Below, one piece after another: positions 40,344-49,270 of a DNA stretch of 64,000 nucleotides. The DNA is from Kitasatospora setae KM-6054 (GTDB lineage: Bacteria; Actinomycetota; Actinomycetes; Streptomycetales; Streptomycetaceae), in the NCBI RefSeq assembly GCF_000269985.1, contig NC_016109.1:6723001-6787000 (forward strand), written 5' to 3'. Position 1 is the stretch's first letter, and each line of letters begins with the position of its first letter. A model generated the notes under the pieces. The model was given only the letters and a program-made list of their open reading frames with translations. It ran no database searches and was not told the origin of the DNA. Made by a program: the position numbers and the translations under genes.

Positions 40344-42638
40344 GTGGCGCAGGTGGCAGGGCAGGGCAGGCGGCGGGCGGTCGAGGTGGTCACGGCGGCC
40401 AGGCGGCTGCGGACGGCCGCCCGGGCGCTGGTGGCGGACTACGCGGCGGCCGTCGAGGAGGCGGCCGCCGCGCACCGGGAGATCTTCGAGCGCACGGTGC
40501 GGGCCGAGCTGGCCGGCATCCCGGTCGAGCGGCTCAAGGACGTCACCGGCGGCCGCCTACAGCTCGGCACGCTGCGCGCCCTCGGCTACACCACCGTCGC
40601 CGCCGTGCACGCCGCCACCCGGCAGGACCTGCTGCGGATCCCCGGCATCGCCGGCCCCACCGCCGCCCACCTGCTGGGCGCCGCCGCCCAGATCGCCACC
40701 GCCGTCGAGGAGAGCATCGCCGTCCGCCTCGACCCCGCGCACCCCGACGACCGGACCACCGCGCTGGTCATCGCCCTGCACCGGCTGGTGGTGGCCGGGC
40801 CCGCCGCCCGCCGGGCCGCCGCCGAGGCCGCCGCGCTCGACGCCCGCTACGAGACCCCGCTGGCCGAGGCGAAGTACGCGCGGGGCCGGCTGCGCGGACT
40901 GCTGGCCGGCGCCGAGAAGCGCGAGCGCGGCCGGCGGGCCGTGGAGCTGCTGGCCGCCGAGCTGGCGAACGGCGGCGGGTCGGCAGACGGCGGCGGGTCG
41001 ACGGACGCTGGCGGGACGGGACACGCCGGCGGGACGGGACACGGCGGCAGGTCGGCCGGGGACGAGATCGGGCTGCGGTTCGCCCAGGCGTCCGCCGACC
41101 TGCTGCGCCCGCCCGTCGGGGAGATCGCGGCCTGGGTCGAGTTCGAGCACCGGGCCGCCGACTTCTACGCCGAGCTCGCCGTGCTCGCCGAAGGCGGCCG
41201 ACTGGCCGGACCGGCCCCCGTCGACGGCCGGGCCGCCGCCGAGGGCCACCTGCCCGACGGCCTCGCCGAGCAGGTCCGCGCCCAGCCCCTCGACGACCGG
41301 GGCTGCACCGTCTCGCTGCGCGGCTACCAGGCGTTCGGCGCCCGGTTCGCGCTGGCCCGGAAGAAGGTGGTGATCGGCGACGAGATGGGCCTCGGCAAGA
41401 CCGTGCAGGCGCTCGCCGTCCTCGCCCACCTGGCCGCGGCCGAGCCGGGCAGCCGGTTCCTGGTGGTCTGCCCGGCGTCCGTGCTGGTCAACTGGCGGCG
41501 CGAGACCGTCGACCGGACCACGCTCGCCGCGCACCGCTACCACGGCCCCGACCGGGAGGCCGCCCGCGAGCGCTGGCTCGCGCACGGCGGCGTGCTGGTC
41601 GCCACCTACGAGTCGCTGCGCACCCTGGCCGACGACGAGGTGGCCGCGTTGGTCGTCGACGAGGCGCACTTCGTGAAGAACCCGGCCGCCCGCCGCACCC
41701 AGCTGGTCGCCGAGTGGGCCGCCCGCACCCCGTACGTGCTGTTCCTCACCGGCACCCCGATGGAGAACCGGGTCGACGAGTTCCGCACCCTGATCGGCCA
41801 CCTCCAGCCCGACCTGCTCGACGGCCCCCCGGCTGGCCGCGGCGCCTTCGGCCCGCAGGCGTTCCGGCGCGCCGTCGCCCCCGCCTACCTGCGCCGCAAC
41901 CAGCACGACGTGCTCACCGAACTCCCGGACGTGGTACGGGTCGACGAGTGGGACGAGCTCTCCGCGCAGGACCGCGCCGCCTACGCCGCCGCCGTCGCCG
42001 AGGGCAACTTCATGGCGATGCGCCGCGCCGCGTACGCCGTGCCCGCGCAGTCCGCGAAGCTCCGGCGGCTGCGCGAACTCACCGCCGAGGCGGCCGAGTC
42101 CGGGCACAAGGTGGTGGTCTTCTCGTACTTCCGGGAGGTGCTCGCCGCCGTGCGCGACGCACTCGGCGCGGCCGGCGGTGGCGACAGTGGCAGTGGCAGC
42201 ACCGTCGTCGGCACCATCGCCGGATCGCTGCCCGCCGAGCAACGGCAGGAACTGGTCGACGAGTTCACCGCCGTCCAGGGCCACGCCGTGCTGCTCTGCC
42301 AGATCCAGGCCGGCGGACTCGGCCTCAACCTGCAGGCCGCCAACGTGGTGATCCTGTGCGAGCCGCAGCTCAAACCCACCCTGGAGGACCAGGCGGTGGC
42401 CCGCGCCCAGCGGATGGGCCAGATTCGCCGGGTCCGGGTGCACCGGCTGCTCGCCAGCGACAGCCTGGACCACCGGCTGGTCGAACTGCTCAAGGGCAAG
42501 GCCGAGTTGTTCGACCGCTACGCCCGCCGCAGCGACCTCGCCGAGGCCCTCCCCGAGGCCGTCGACCTCTCCGACCGGGCGCTGGCGGTGCGGATCGTCG
42601 AGGACGAGCAACTGCGGCTGGCCGGGCAGGGGAACTGA
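40344..42638 (+). CDS. SNF2-family DNA/RNA helicase-like ATPase
   Basis: 764 residues from the GTG at 40344 with GGAG just upstream; longer starts lack one. Helicase motifs are complete: VVIGDEMGLGKTVQALAVLA (motif I), ALVVDEAHFVKNPAARR (II), FLTGTPMENRVDEFR (III), QIQAGGLGLNLQAANVVILC (V) and VARAQRMGQIRRVRV (VI). Upstream lies a helix-hairpin-helix-like segment (GYTTVAAVHAATRQDLLRIP) and a Gly-rich linker of five-residue repeats near residues 210-235. It is a Swi2/Snf2-type translocase acting on DNA, perhaps in repair or restriction-related systems; no partner nuclease is next to it. Stands alone, convergent with the MDR gene. Confidence 0.9.
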   Translation: MAQVAGQGRRRAVEVVTAARRLRTAARALVADYAAAVEEAAAAHREIFERTVRAELAGIPVERLKDVTGGRLQLGTLRALGYTTVAAVHAATRQDLLRIPGIAGPTAAHLLGAAAQIATAVEESIAVRLDPAHPDDRTTALVIALHRLVVAGPAARRAAAEAAALDARYETPLAEAKYARGRLRGLLAGAEKRERGRRAVELLAAELANGGGSADGGGSTDAGGTGHAGGTGHGGRSAGDEIGLRFAQASADLLRPPVGEIAAWVEFEHRAADFYAELAVLAEGGRLAGPAPVDGRAAAEGHLPDGLAEQVRAQPLDDRGCTVSLRGYQAFGARFALARKKVVIGDEMGLGKTVQALAVLAHLAAAEPGSRFLVVCPASVLVNWRRETVDRTTLAAHRYHGPDREAARERWLAHGGVLVATYESLRTLADDEVAALVVDEAHFVKNPAARRTQLVAEWAARTPYVLFLTGTPMENRVDEFRTLIGHLQPDLLDGPPAGRGAFGPQAFRRAVAPAYLRRNQHDVLTELPDVVRVDEWDELSAQDRAAYAAAVAEGNFMAMRRAAYAVPAQSAKLRRLRELTAEAAESGHKVVVFSYFREVLAAVRDALGAAGGGDSGSGSTVVGTIAGSLPAEQRQELVDEFTAVQGHAVLLCQIQAGGLGLNLQAANVVILCEPQLKPTLEDQAVARAQRMGQIRRVRVHRLLASDSLDHRLVELLKGKAELFDRYARRSDLAEALPEAVDLSDRALAVRIVEDEQLRLAGQGN

Positions 42639-42645
42639 CGATCCG

Positions 42646-43647
42646 TCAGATTCGGACCAGCATCTTGCCGGTGTTCGCGCCCGCCAGCACCCCGAGGAAC
42701 GCCTCCACGATGTGGTCGAACCCGTCCAGCACGGTCTCCGGCGCGCGCACCCGGCCGGAGCGCAGCTGCGGGGCCAGCAGGTCGTACAACTCCTGCTGGG
42801 CGTCCAGGTGGTGGCGCACCAGGAAGCCCTCCAGGCGGACGCTGCGGGCCACCAGCTCGAACAGGTTGTGCGGCGCGGCGGGCGCCGGGGTCGCCACCCC
42901 GTACTGGGAGATCGCGCCGCACCAGGCGATCCGGCCGTAGTCGCGCATCGCGCCGATCGCCGCCTCCAGGTGCTCGCCGCCCACGTTGTCCAGGTACACG
43001 TCGATGCCGGTCGGCGCCGCCTCGGCCAGCAGCTCGGCCACCGGCCCCGCGTGGTAGTCGAAAGCCGCGTCGAAGCCCAACTCCCCGGTCAGGAAAGCCG
43101 TCTTGGCCGCACTGCCCGCCGAACCCACCACCCGCCGGGCCCCCAGCAGCCGGGCCAGCTGACCCGCCGCCGTTCCGACGCCGCCCGCCGCCGCCGAGAC
43201 GAAGAAGTCCTCGCCCGGCTTGAGCCCGGCGATCCGGGTCAGCCCGACGTACGCGGACAGGCCGGTGCCGCCCAGCACGCTCAGGTGCGCGCTCAGCGGG
43301 ACCCCCGGCAGCTCGGGCAGCACGCGCACCTGCCCCGGCGCCACCACCGCGTGGGTGCGCCAGCCCTCCCGGTGGATCACCGCCGTCCCCACCGGCAGCG
43401 CCGCCGACCGCGACTCCACCACCCGCCCCACCGCTCGCCCCTCCAGCGGCGCGTGCAGCGGGTAGCCGTCCTCCTCGTCGTCCATCAGGCCGAGCATGTA
43501 CGGGTCGACGGACAGGAACGCGTTCTCCACCAGCGCCTCCCCCTCGGCGAGCGCGGGCAGCACGCCGTCCACGAAGGCGAACAGGTCGGCGGTCGGCAGG
43601 CCGGTCGGGCGGGCGATCTGGTGCACGGCGCGGAACGGGACGGGCAT
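42646..43647 (-). CDS. NADP-dependent MDR-family oxidoreductase
   Basis: 333 residues from ATG. The Rossmann signature is VSAAAGGVGTAAGQLARLLG, with VDVYLDNVGGEHLEAAIGAM and YGRIAWCGAISQYG in the expected positions; this is the zinc-free prostaglandin reductase (PTGR1/CurA)-like branch, which reduces enones with NADPH. It is divergent from a LysR gene, with a T-N11-A-like CCATGA/TCATGG palindrome between, so it is likely the LysR target. Stop faces the SNF2 gene, 8 bases apart. Confidence 0.9.
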   Translation of the reverse strand: MPVPFRAVHQIARPTGLPTADLFAFVDGVLPALAEGEALVENAFLSVDPYMLGLMDDEEDGYPLHAPLEGRAVGRVVESRSAALPVGTAVIHREGWRTHAVVAPGQVRVLPELPGVPLSAHLSVLGGTGLSAYVGLTRIAGLKPGEDFFVSAAAGGVGTAAGQLARLLGARRVVGSAGSAAKTAFLTGELGFDAAFDYHAGPVAELLAEAAPTGIDVYLDNVGGEHLEAAIGAMRDYGRIAWCGAISQYGVATPAPAAPHNLFELVARSVRLEGFLVRHHLDAQQELYDLLAPQLRSGRVRAPETVLDGFDHIVEAFLGVLAGANTGKMLVRI

Positions 43648-43749
43648 GGCGGGACACTCCGTAGCGAGAAGCGGTGGCTCTGACGTGGGGAAACGCTACG
43701 GAGGGCAGGCGGGGCGCGGCAGGGGCCGGCGTCGATGACGCGGACCGTT

Positions 43750-43768
43750 CCATGAGCGCCGTTCATGG
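43750..43768. promoter_or_regulatory. LysR-type operator candidate
   Basis: CCATGA (43750-43755) and TCATGG (43763-43768) form an inverted repeat with 7 bases between, in the divergent gap of the MDR and LysR genes. It is of the general LysR box form, about 100 bases from the MDR start. Confidence 0.6.
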
Positions 43769-43890
43769 CAGCGGCGGCGGCGACAACCGGGCCCGGATCA
43801 CCGACGGCATCCGCGCCCCCGCGCCGAGCCCTCCGGGCTGAGGCATCCGCCCTGGTGGATCGAGGGGTGGGCGGGTCCTAGGCTGTCGGG

Positions 43891-44835
43891 ATGGCAGAAG
43901 ACCTCCTCCCGCAGGAGCTGCGGATCCTCGTCGCGGTCGCCGACAGCGGCGGCTTCACGGCCGCCGCCGACCGGCTCGGGCTGACCCAGTCCGCGGTGTC
44001 GCACGCCGTCCGGGGGTGCGAGCGGAAGCTCGGGGCGGTGCTGTTCGAGCGCGGGCGGCGCGGGGCGGTGCCGACGGCGGCGGGGGAGCGGGTGGCCGGG
44101 CACGCGCGGCGGATCCTGCGGCTGCTGGCGGCGCTCCCCGGCGAGGCCCGGCAGGCCGCGGGCGGGACGGCGACCGGACCGGCCGGGCCGGTGCGGATCG
44201 TCGCGTTCCGCAGCGCCGCCGTCCAGGTGCTGCCCCAGGTGCTGACCGTACTCGCCGCCCGCTGGCCGGAGTTGAAGCCCGAAGTACGGGTCGTCCGCGA
44301 CCTCGGACGCGGCACCGCGGGCGAAGTCGCCGACGGCCGGGCCGACTTGGCGCTCGCCACGCTGGACGCGACCGGCGGCACGCTGCCCGGGCTGCTCGCC
44401 GCACCGCTCTACCGCGAGGAGTACGCGCTCGCCCACCAGCAGGGCCACCCCGACCCGCGCGGCCTGCCGCTCGTCGACTGGGACGAGAACTGCGGCTCGT
44501 ACACGGCGGACTGGTGGAAGCGCCAGGACTGGCTGCCGCCCGCCACCATCAACGTCTCCGACGACACCGTGGTGCTCTCGCTCGCCGCCCAGGGCCTCGG
44601 CATGGCCGTGATGCCCCGGCTCAGCCTGGACCGCCCGCCCGCCGGACTCGCCGTCACCGACCTCGGCCCGGACCGGCCGTCCCGCCGGGTGGGCTACGTC
44701 ACCACCCCCGAACTCGCCCGCACCGCCGCCGTCCGGGAGGTGATCCGCGCCCTGCGCGAAGCACCGCTGCCCGCCGGGGCGACCCCGGCGACCGAACCGC
44801 CGACCGCGGAACGGGGTGAGTCCCGCCGCCCGTAG
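43891..44835 (+). CDS. LysR-family transcriptional regulator
   Basis: 314 residues from ATG. The helix-turn-helix is ELRILVAVADSGGFTAAADR, LGLTQSAVSHAVRGCERKLG, and the effector domain is PVRIVAFRSAAVQVLPQVLT with EVADGRADLALATLDATGGT and QGLGMAVMPRLSLDRPPAGL. The divergent MDR oxidoreductase is the likely target. Effector may be an unsaturated carbonyl compound, in line with the target's family (inference). Confidence 0.9.
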   Translation: MAEDLLPQELRILVAVADSGGFTAAADRLGLTQSAVSHAVRGCERKLGAVLFERGRRGAVPTAAGERVAGHARRILRLLAALPGEARQAAGGTATGPAGPVRIVAFRSAAVQVLPQVLTVLAARWPELKPEVRVVRDLGRGTAGEVADGRADLALATLDATGGTLPGLLAAPLYREEYALAHQQGHPDPRGLPLVDWDENCGSYTADWWKRQDWLPPATINVSDDTVVLSLAAQGLGMAVMPRLSLDRPPAGLAVTDLGPDRPSRRVGYVTTPELARTAAVREVIRALREAPLPAGATPATEPPTAERGESRRP

Positions 44836-45127
44836 CGGGGGCGCCCGGCCCGGGAGAGACAAGAGGTGGGCCGGGTGGGCGGCGGGACATGGAGTGACGA
44901 ACCCCGCCAACGAGTCTGCGCGGCCCCGCTCACGTTCCACTAACGTCCCGCTGACGTGCGCAAACACCGGACCGGACGGACGGACTTGACGCCGGGACGA
45001 ACCACGGGGGAGGGTACGCCCGGGTAACCCGGGAGGGCGCGCCGGGGCAGCCCGGAACGGTCGGAACGGTCGGACCGGTCCACCGAACGGTGCCCGGAAC
45101 GGCCCGGGAGAACGGACGGGGGAGCGG
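44836..45127. promoter_or_regulatory. Promoter region of the GNAT gene
   Basis: 292 bases. TTGACG at 44986-44991 is a good -35 hexamer, with GGGTAC about 18-20 bases later as possible -10; the rest is GC-rich. The ribosome site GGGGGAGCGG lies before the ATG at 45128. Terminator for the LysR gene not found. Confidence 0.4.
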
Positions 45128-45697
45128 ATGCCGACGCTCGCCGAAGTGCGGGACGAACCGATGACGGCCGACGGGCTGGTGCTGCGCCGACCGCACCCCC
45201 GCGACGCCGCCCTCGTCCACCGCGGCACCCACGACCCGCTCGTGCGCGAGTTCCTCCAGGGCGTCGTCCCACACCCCGACACCGCCGCCGCCGAACGCTG
45301 GCTCACCGACATCCCGCCGATGCTCTGGCGGACCGGCCGCGCCGCCTACTTCACCCTGCAGGACGCGGAGACCGGCGACGCCGTCGGCTGGGCCGAACTC
45401 GTCGACTTCGACCCCGGCTACGAACGCGCCGAAGTCACCGTCTGGCTGCTCCCCGAACACCGCCGGCTGCGCACCGCCAAAGCCGCGCTGCGCCTGGCCT
45501 GCCGCTTCGGCTTCGAACGGATCGGCCTGCGCCGGATCGACGCCTACGCCGCCGCCGACAACATGCCCAGCCAACTCACCGGCGCCGCCATCGGATTCCG
45601 CCGGGCCGGCTACCGGCCCGCGCTGTTCCGCGGCTCCCGCACCCACCGGCTGCACGACGCCGTGCACGCGACGCTCGTCCCCGAAGACCTCTGCTGA
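45128..45697 (+). CDS. GNAT (RimJ/RimL-type) acetyltransferase
   Basis: 189 residues from ATG. LRRPHPRDAALVHRGTHDPL is the RimJ/RimL-type entry strand and helix, VTVWLLPEHRRLRTAKAALR the acetyl-CoA-binding strand and loop (altered R-x-x-G-x-G: EHRRLRTAKA), and GLRRIDAYAAADNMPSQLTG the next conserved part. It probably acetylates an amino group on a protein or small molecule. Fifty-eight bases before the WD40 gene, so it may be part of the following locus, though with its own promoter. Confidence 0.85.
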   Translation: MPTLAEVRDEPMTADGLVLRRPHPRDAALVHRGTHDPLVREFLQGVVPHPDTAAAERWLTDIPPMLWRTGRAAYFTLQDAETGDAVGWAELVDFDPGYERAEVTVWLLPEHRRLRTAKAALRLACRFGFERIGLRRIDAYAAADNMPSQLTGAAIGFRRAGYRPALFRGSRTHRLHDAVHATLVPEDLC

Positions 45698-45755
45698 CCC
45701 CCTCGGTCGGCCCGAGCTGTCACCAACCTCCCTGCACCGAACCAGGAGTGACGAC

Positions 45756-47984
45756 ATGTCAGGAAGCGTACGACTGGAACACGGCGGCCTCGGCGAGCTG
45801 CTGATCACCGCCGACGGCGGCTTCCGCGCCGTCCGGGCGGGCCTGGCGGACCAGGTTGATCAAGCAGGTTCGGGTGGCGGTGCGGACGCCGGTTTCGAGA
45901 GGACCGGGCGGATCGACCCCGCGCTGATCCGCCGCGTCCTCGCCGGCACTGGCCAGGACCCGGCCCCCGCCCCCGCGTCCGAGGGCGGCGAAGCCCTCGC
46001 GTCCGGCGGGCGGCGGCTCACCATCCAGGGCCAGCCCGGACAGCCCGACCGGCAGTGGACCGACGGCACCGGGGCGCCCGTCCCCGCCTCGGCCGCCGCC
46101 CTCGACGCGCTGCTCGGCCAGGTCCTCGGCGACCCCGCCGCCCCCGCCTCGCTGCCCGCCGCGCTCGCCCGCACCGCCCCCGCCGCCGCCGGCGCCGTCC
46201 GCGGTGCCGCCGCCGTCGGCACGGTGGCCGGCCGGGCCGCGTACGCCCTGGTCGAGGCCGACGGCGCGTTCGGCCTCACCGCGCTCGACGACGCCGCCCC
46301 GCTCGGCGGCTCCGGCGCCGACGCCGGACTCGCCCCCACCGCCGTCGCGCTCGGCGAGGCCGACGGGCGCTCGCTGTTCGCCGTCGGCGGCACCGACGGA
46401 TCGGTCCAGGTCTGGGACGCCGCCACCGGCGCCGTCGTCCACGGCACCACCGGCGGCGAGGGCGCGCAGGCCGTCGCCGCCCTGGTCTGCCGCGGCATCC
46501 CGGTCGCGTTCTCCGCCGGCCAGAGCGGCGACCTGCGGGCCGTCCGGGCCGACGACGGCCGGGTGCTCGGCACCCTGCCCACCGGCGGCCACGGCGCCAC
46601 CGCGCTGCGCGCCGCGCACTGCGCGGGCGTCGACCTGCTGGCCGCCGCCGCCCCCGACGGCACCGTCCGGGTCTGGGACGCGGGCACCGGCGAGCTGATG
46701 CACCTGCTGGTCGGCCACCGCGGCGAAGTGCTCGCGCTGGCCGTGCTCACCCTCGGCAACCAGGCCGTCCTCGCCTCCGCCGGACAGGACCGCCGGATCC
46801 GGCTCTGGGACCTCGCCACCGGCCAGCCCGTCGCCGAACTCGACGGCCACACCGGCACGGTGACCGGCCTCGCCTTCACCACCCTCGCCGACCGCCCGGT
46901 CCTCGCCTCCTGCGCGCTGGACGGCACCGTCCGCACCTGGGACGTCCACGAGGGCCGCCCGCTGCACGGCTGGCCGGCCGGCGAGTGGCTGACCGCGCTC
47001 GCCGCCGTCGGCGACGTGCTCCACACCGGCGACGAGACCGGCCGGATCACCGCCTGGCAGGCCGCCACCGGCACCCCCGCGCCCGCCCCCGCCACCGGCC
47101 GTCCCGGCCACCCGCTCACCGCGCTCGCCGCCGGCACCCTGCACGGCCGCCCCGTGCTCGCCGCCGGGTTCGGCGACGGCGCGCTCGCCGTCTGGGACGC
47201 CGCCACCGGCGGCCCGCTGCTCGACCTCCCCGGCGAGGGCGGCCCCGTGCACACCCTCGACCTCACCGCCGACCTGCTGCTGTGCGGCACCGCCGCGGGC
47301 GCCGTCCGCAGCCACCGCCTCACCGACGGCACCGCCCTGCCGCTGCCCGTCCCGCACGCCGGGCCCGTCGCCGGACTCGCCTTCACGCCCGCGGCCGTCG
47401 GTGCTTCCGGCACCCCCGAGGGCCGGTCGCTGCTCGCCTCCGCCGGACGCGACGGCGTGCTCGCCGTCCGGGACGCCGCCACCGGCGCCGACAACCGCCG
47501 GTTCGCCACCGGCCGGGGCCCGTTCACCGCGCTCGCCGCCACGCTGGCCGGCGGCCAGCCGATCCTGGCCACCGCCGGCGAGGACCTGACCGTCCGGCTC
47601 TGGCACGCCGGCAACGGCGCCGCCGGACCGGTCTGCGCCGGACTCCCGCACCCCGCCGAGGTCGTGTCGTTCGCCGAGATCGGCGGCCGCCCGGTGGTGA
47701 TCGCCGGCGCCGCCGACGGCACCGTCCTGGTCTGGGACGTCCAGAACGGCAGCCGCACCGCCGAGTTGGCCGGCGGCGGGGCGGCGGTCCGGGCCGTGGT
47801 CGGCCGCGAGCTCGACGGCGAGGCCCTGCTCGCGGCGGGCGACGCCGCCGGCACCCTGCGGCTGTGGCACCTCTCCAGCGCGACCCTGCTCAACGAGGCC
47901 GCGCTGGACGGCACCCCGCTGGCCATCGAACTCGACGAGACCGGCCTGCGGGTCGTCACCCCGGGGGGAGCGGTCGCGCTCTGA
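45756..47984 (+). CDS. WD40-repeat beta-propeller protein upstream of the WXG100 genes
   Basis: 742 residues from ATG with AGGAG nearby. Residues ~200-735 form about 12 WD40-type blades, for example GGTDGSVQVWDAATG, AAAPDGTVRVWDAGTG, ASAGQDRRIRLWDLATG, ASCALDGTVRTWDVHEG and ATAGEDLTVRLWHAGNG, enough for two propellers. The first ~100 residues (SGSVRLEHGGLGELLITADG, later WTDGTGAPVPASAAALDALL) are a distinct domain. Propellers of this sort often occur beside type VII secretion substrates. It could be an adaptor or chaperone-like partner for the genes behind it. Related in design to the C-terminus of the first gene of the window. Confidence 0.9.
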   Translation: MSGSVRLEHGGLGELLITADGGFRAVRAGLADQVDQAGSGGGADAGFERTGRIDPALIRRVLAGTGQDPAPAPASEGGEALASGGRRLTIQGQPGQPDRQWTDGTGAPVPASAAALDALLGQVLGDPAAPASLPAALARTAPAAAGAVRGAAAVGTVAGRAAYALVEADGAFGLTALDDAAPLGGSGADAGLAPTAVALGEADGRSLFAVGGTDGSVQVWDAATGAVVHGTTGGEGAQAVAALVCRGIPVAFSAGQSGDLRAVRADDGRVLGTLPTGGHGATALRAAHCAGVDLLAAAAPDGTVRVWDAGTGELMHLLVGHRGEVLALAVLTLGNQAVLASAGQDRRIRLWDLATGQPVAELDGHTGTVTGLAFTTLADRPVLASCALDGTVRTWDVHEGRPLHGWPAGEWLTALAAVGDVLHTGDETGRITAWQAATGTPAPAPATGRPGHPLTALAAGTLHGRPVLAAGFGDGALAVWDAATGGPLLDLPGEGGPVHTLDLTADLLLCGTAAGAVRSHRLTDGTALPLPVPHAGPVAGLAFTPAAVGASGTPEGRSLLASAGRDGVLAVRDAATGADNRRFATGRGPFTALAATLAGGQPILATAGEDLTVRLWHAGNGAAGPVCAGLPHPAEVVSFAEIGGRPVVIAGAADGTVLVWDVQNGSRTAELAGGGAAVRAVVGRELDGEALLAAGDAAGTLRLWHLSSATLLNEAALDGTPLAIELDETGLRVVTPGGAVAL

Positions 47985-48441
47985 GCGCCCGCCGTCGGGG
48001 CCGACTGCCCGCGCCCGTCGTCCGGGCCGGTCGTTCGGGCCCGCCGTCCCGGCCCGCCGCCCGGGCCCGCTCTGCGGCGGTGGGCCCGGGCGGTGCGGCG
48101 GAAGCTGGTGCAGAAGATTCACGATCTACCCGGAATGCACACGTCCGTTCTTTACCCGCCTTGCGAATTCATGCCGTGAATTTACCTGATGCATGCTTTC
48201 CGGCCCCTTGCGGTTGCCGACGGCTCTGCAAAGCTCATGCTGGGGTGATGGCGCGTCATCCCGGCACCCCGGCTTGGCTGTGCGCGTTCACGCGGGCGGG
48301 TTAGGGTGCCCTCGGAATGAGCCGGTGCGGGCATGGCACGGGCACGCTCGGGCCGTCCTTCCGGCCCGGCGCCCCGGCGTGCCCGGCGCGGGGGGCATGC
48401 CGGTCGGGGGCGGCTGGAGTGCGGGAAGGCGGGCATGGGCG
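47985..48441 (+). promoter_or_regulatory. Intergenic region upstream of the ESX-like gene
   Basis: 457 bases. The middle (48110-48260) is AT-richer and carries an AATTCA (48166-48171)/TGAATT (48177-48182) palindrome. This is a good place for the promoter of the secretion-substrate genes. No RNA gene was seen; the left part is C/G-rich. Confidence 0.5.
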
Positions 48442-49065
48442 ATGGCTGACGACACGGTGTGGATCGACCTCGACGAAGTCGACGCGGCGGCCAAGAAGAT
48501 CATCGGACTGTTGGCGGAGCTGAACGGACCGGCCAACAAGCTGGAAGCCGCGGTCAAACAGGTGCAAGCGAGCGTCTACGGCACCGACCTGCTCGGCAAG
48601 GCCCTCCAAGGCGCCGGCTCCTCCGTCGGCGGACTCGCCCAACACCAGGAACAAGTCCTGGAAGGCATCCGCACCCTGCTGCGCAACGCCACCGCCGTCG
48701 GCGAGAACCTGCAGAGCATGGTCGCCCGGCACCGCGCCAACGACGACGCCCAGGCCGCCGCGCTCGGCGTCATCACCGACACCGGCACGATGCCGACCGA
48801 CCCGGAACTGGCCTCCGCACGCTCCGCCCCGGCCGGCGATTCGGTCGCCGGCCCGGCCGGTGGCCCGGTCTCCGTCGGCGTGCTGCCCGTCTCGCTGCCG
48901 GACGCCCCGCTGCCGGACGCCCCGCCGCCCCTCGCGCCGATCGGCAGTACCGACCCCGGCGTCGACTACCACGACCCGGACGCGCCGACGCTCGACTACA
49001 ACCACCCCAACCCGCTGATCAGGCCCGGGGCGGGCCACACCGGCGGGGCCAGACCGGTCATCTGA
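48442..49065 (+). CDS. ESX/WXG100-like secretion substrate
   Basis: 207 residues from ATG. The first ~110 residues are two helices with the size and amphipathic pattern of ESX-type proteins (WIDLDEVDAAAKKIIGLLAE, VLEGIRTLLRNATAVGENLQ), although the central WXG is not clear (ASVYGTDLLGKAL at the turn). A Pro/Ala/Asp-rich tail follows, ending NHPNPLIRPGAGHTGGARPV. No signal peptide. Likely a type VII-type substrate or chaperone for the following toxins, and the first gene of the substrate group. Confidence 0.75.
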   Translation: MADDTVWIDLDEVDAAAKKIIGLLAELNGPANKLEAAVKQVQASVYGTDLLGKALQGAGSSVGGLAQHQEQVLEGIRTLLRNATAVGENLQSMVARHRANDDAQAAALGVITDTGTMPTDPELASARSAPAGDSVAGPAGGPVSVGVLPVSLPDAPLPDAPPPLAPIGSTDPGVDYHDPDAPTLDYNHPNPLIRPGAGHTGGARPVI

Positions 49066-49270
49066 CGGGACGCCGCCCCGACCGGCCGGATGCCCCGTCG
49101 TCCGCCGGGTCACGCACCGTTCGACGCACATCGCCTGTCACACACCGCACCGTTGTCGGCCGTACGAACGTCCGCCGGGTGTCGTCTCGGCCGCCGCCCG
49201 CGTACCGACTGCCGCAGGCCACCGGCCACTTGAAGCGCACCACCGACCTCCCCTCCACGGAGCCCCCGTC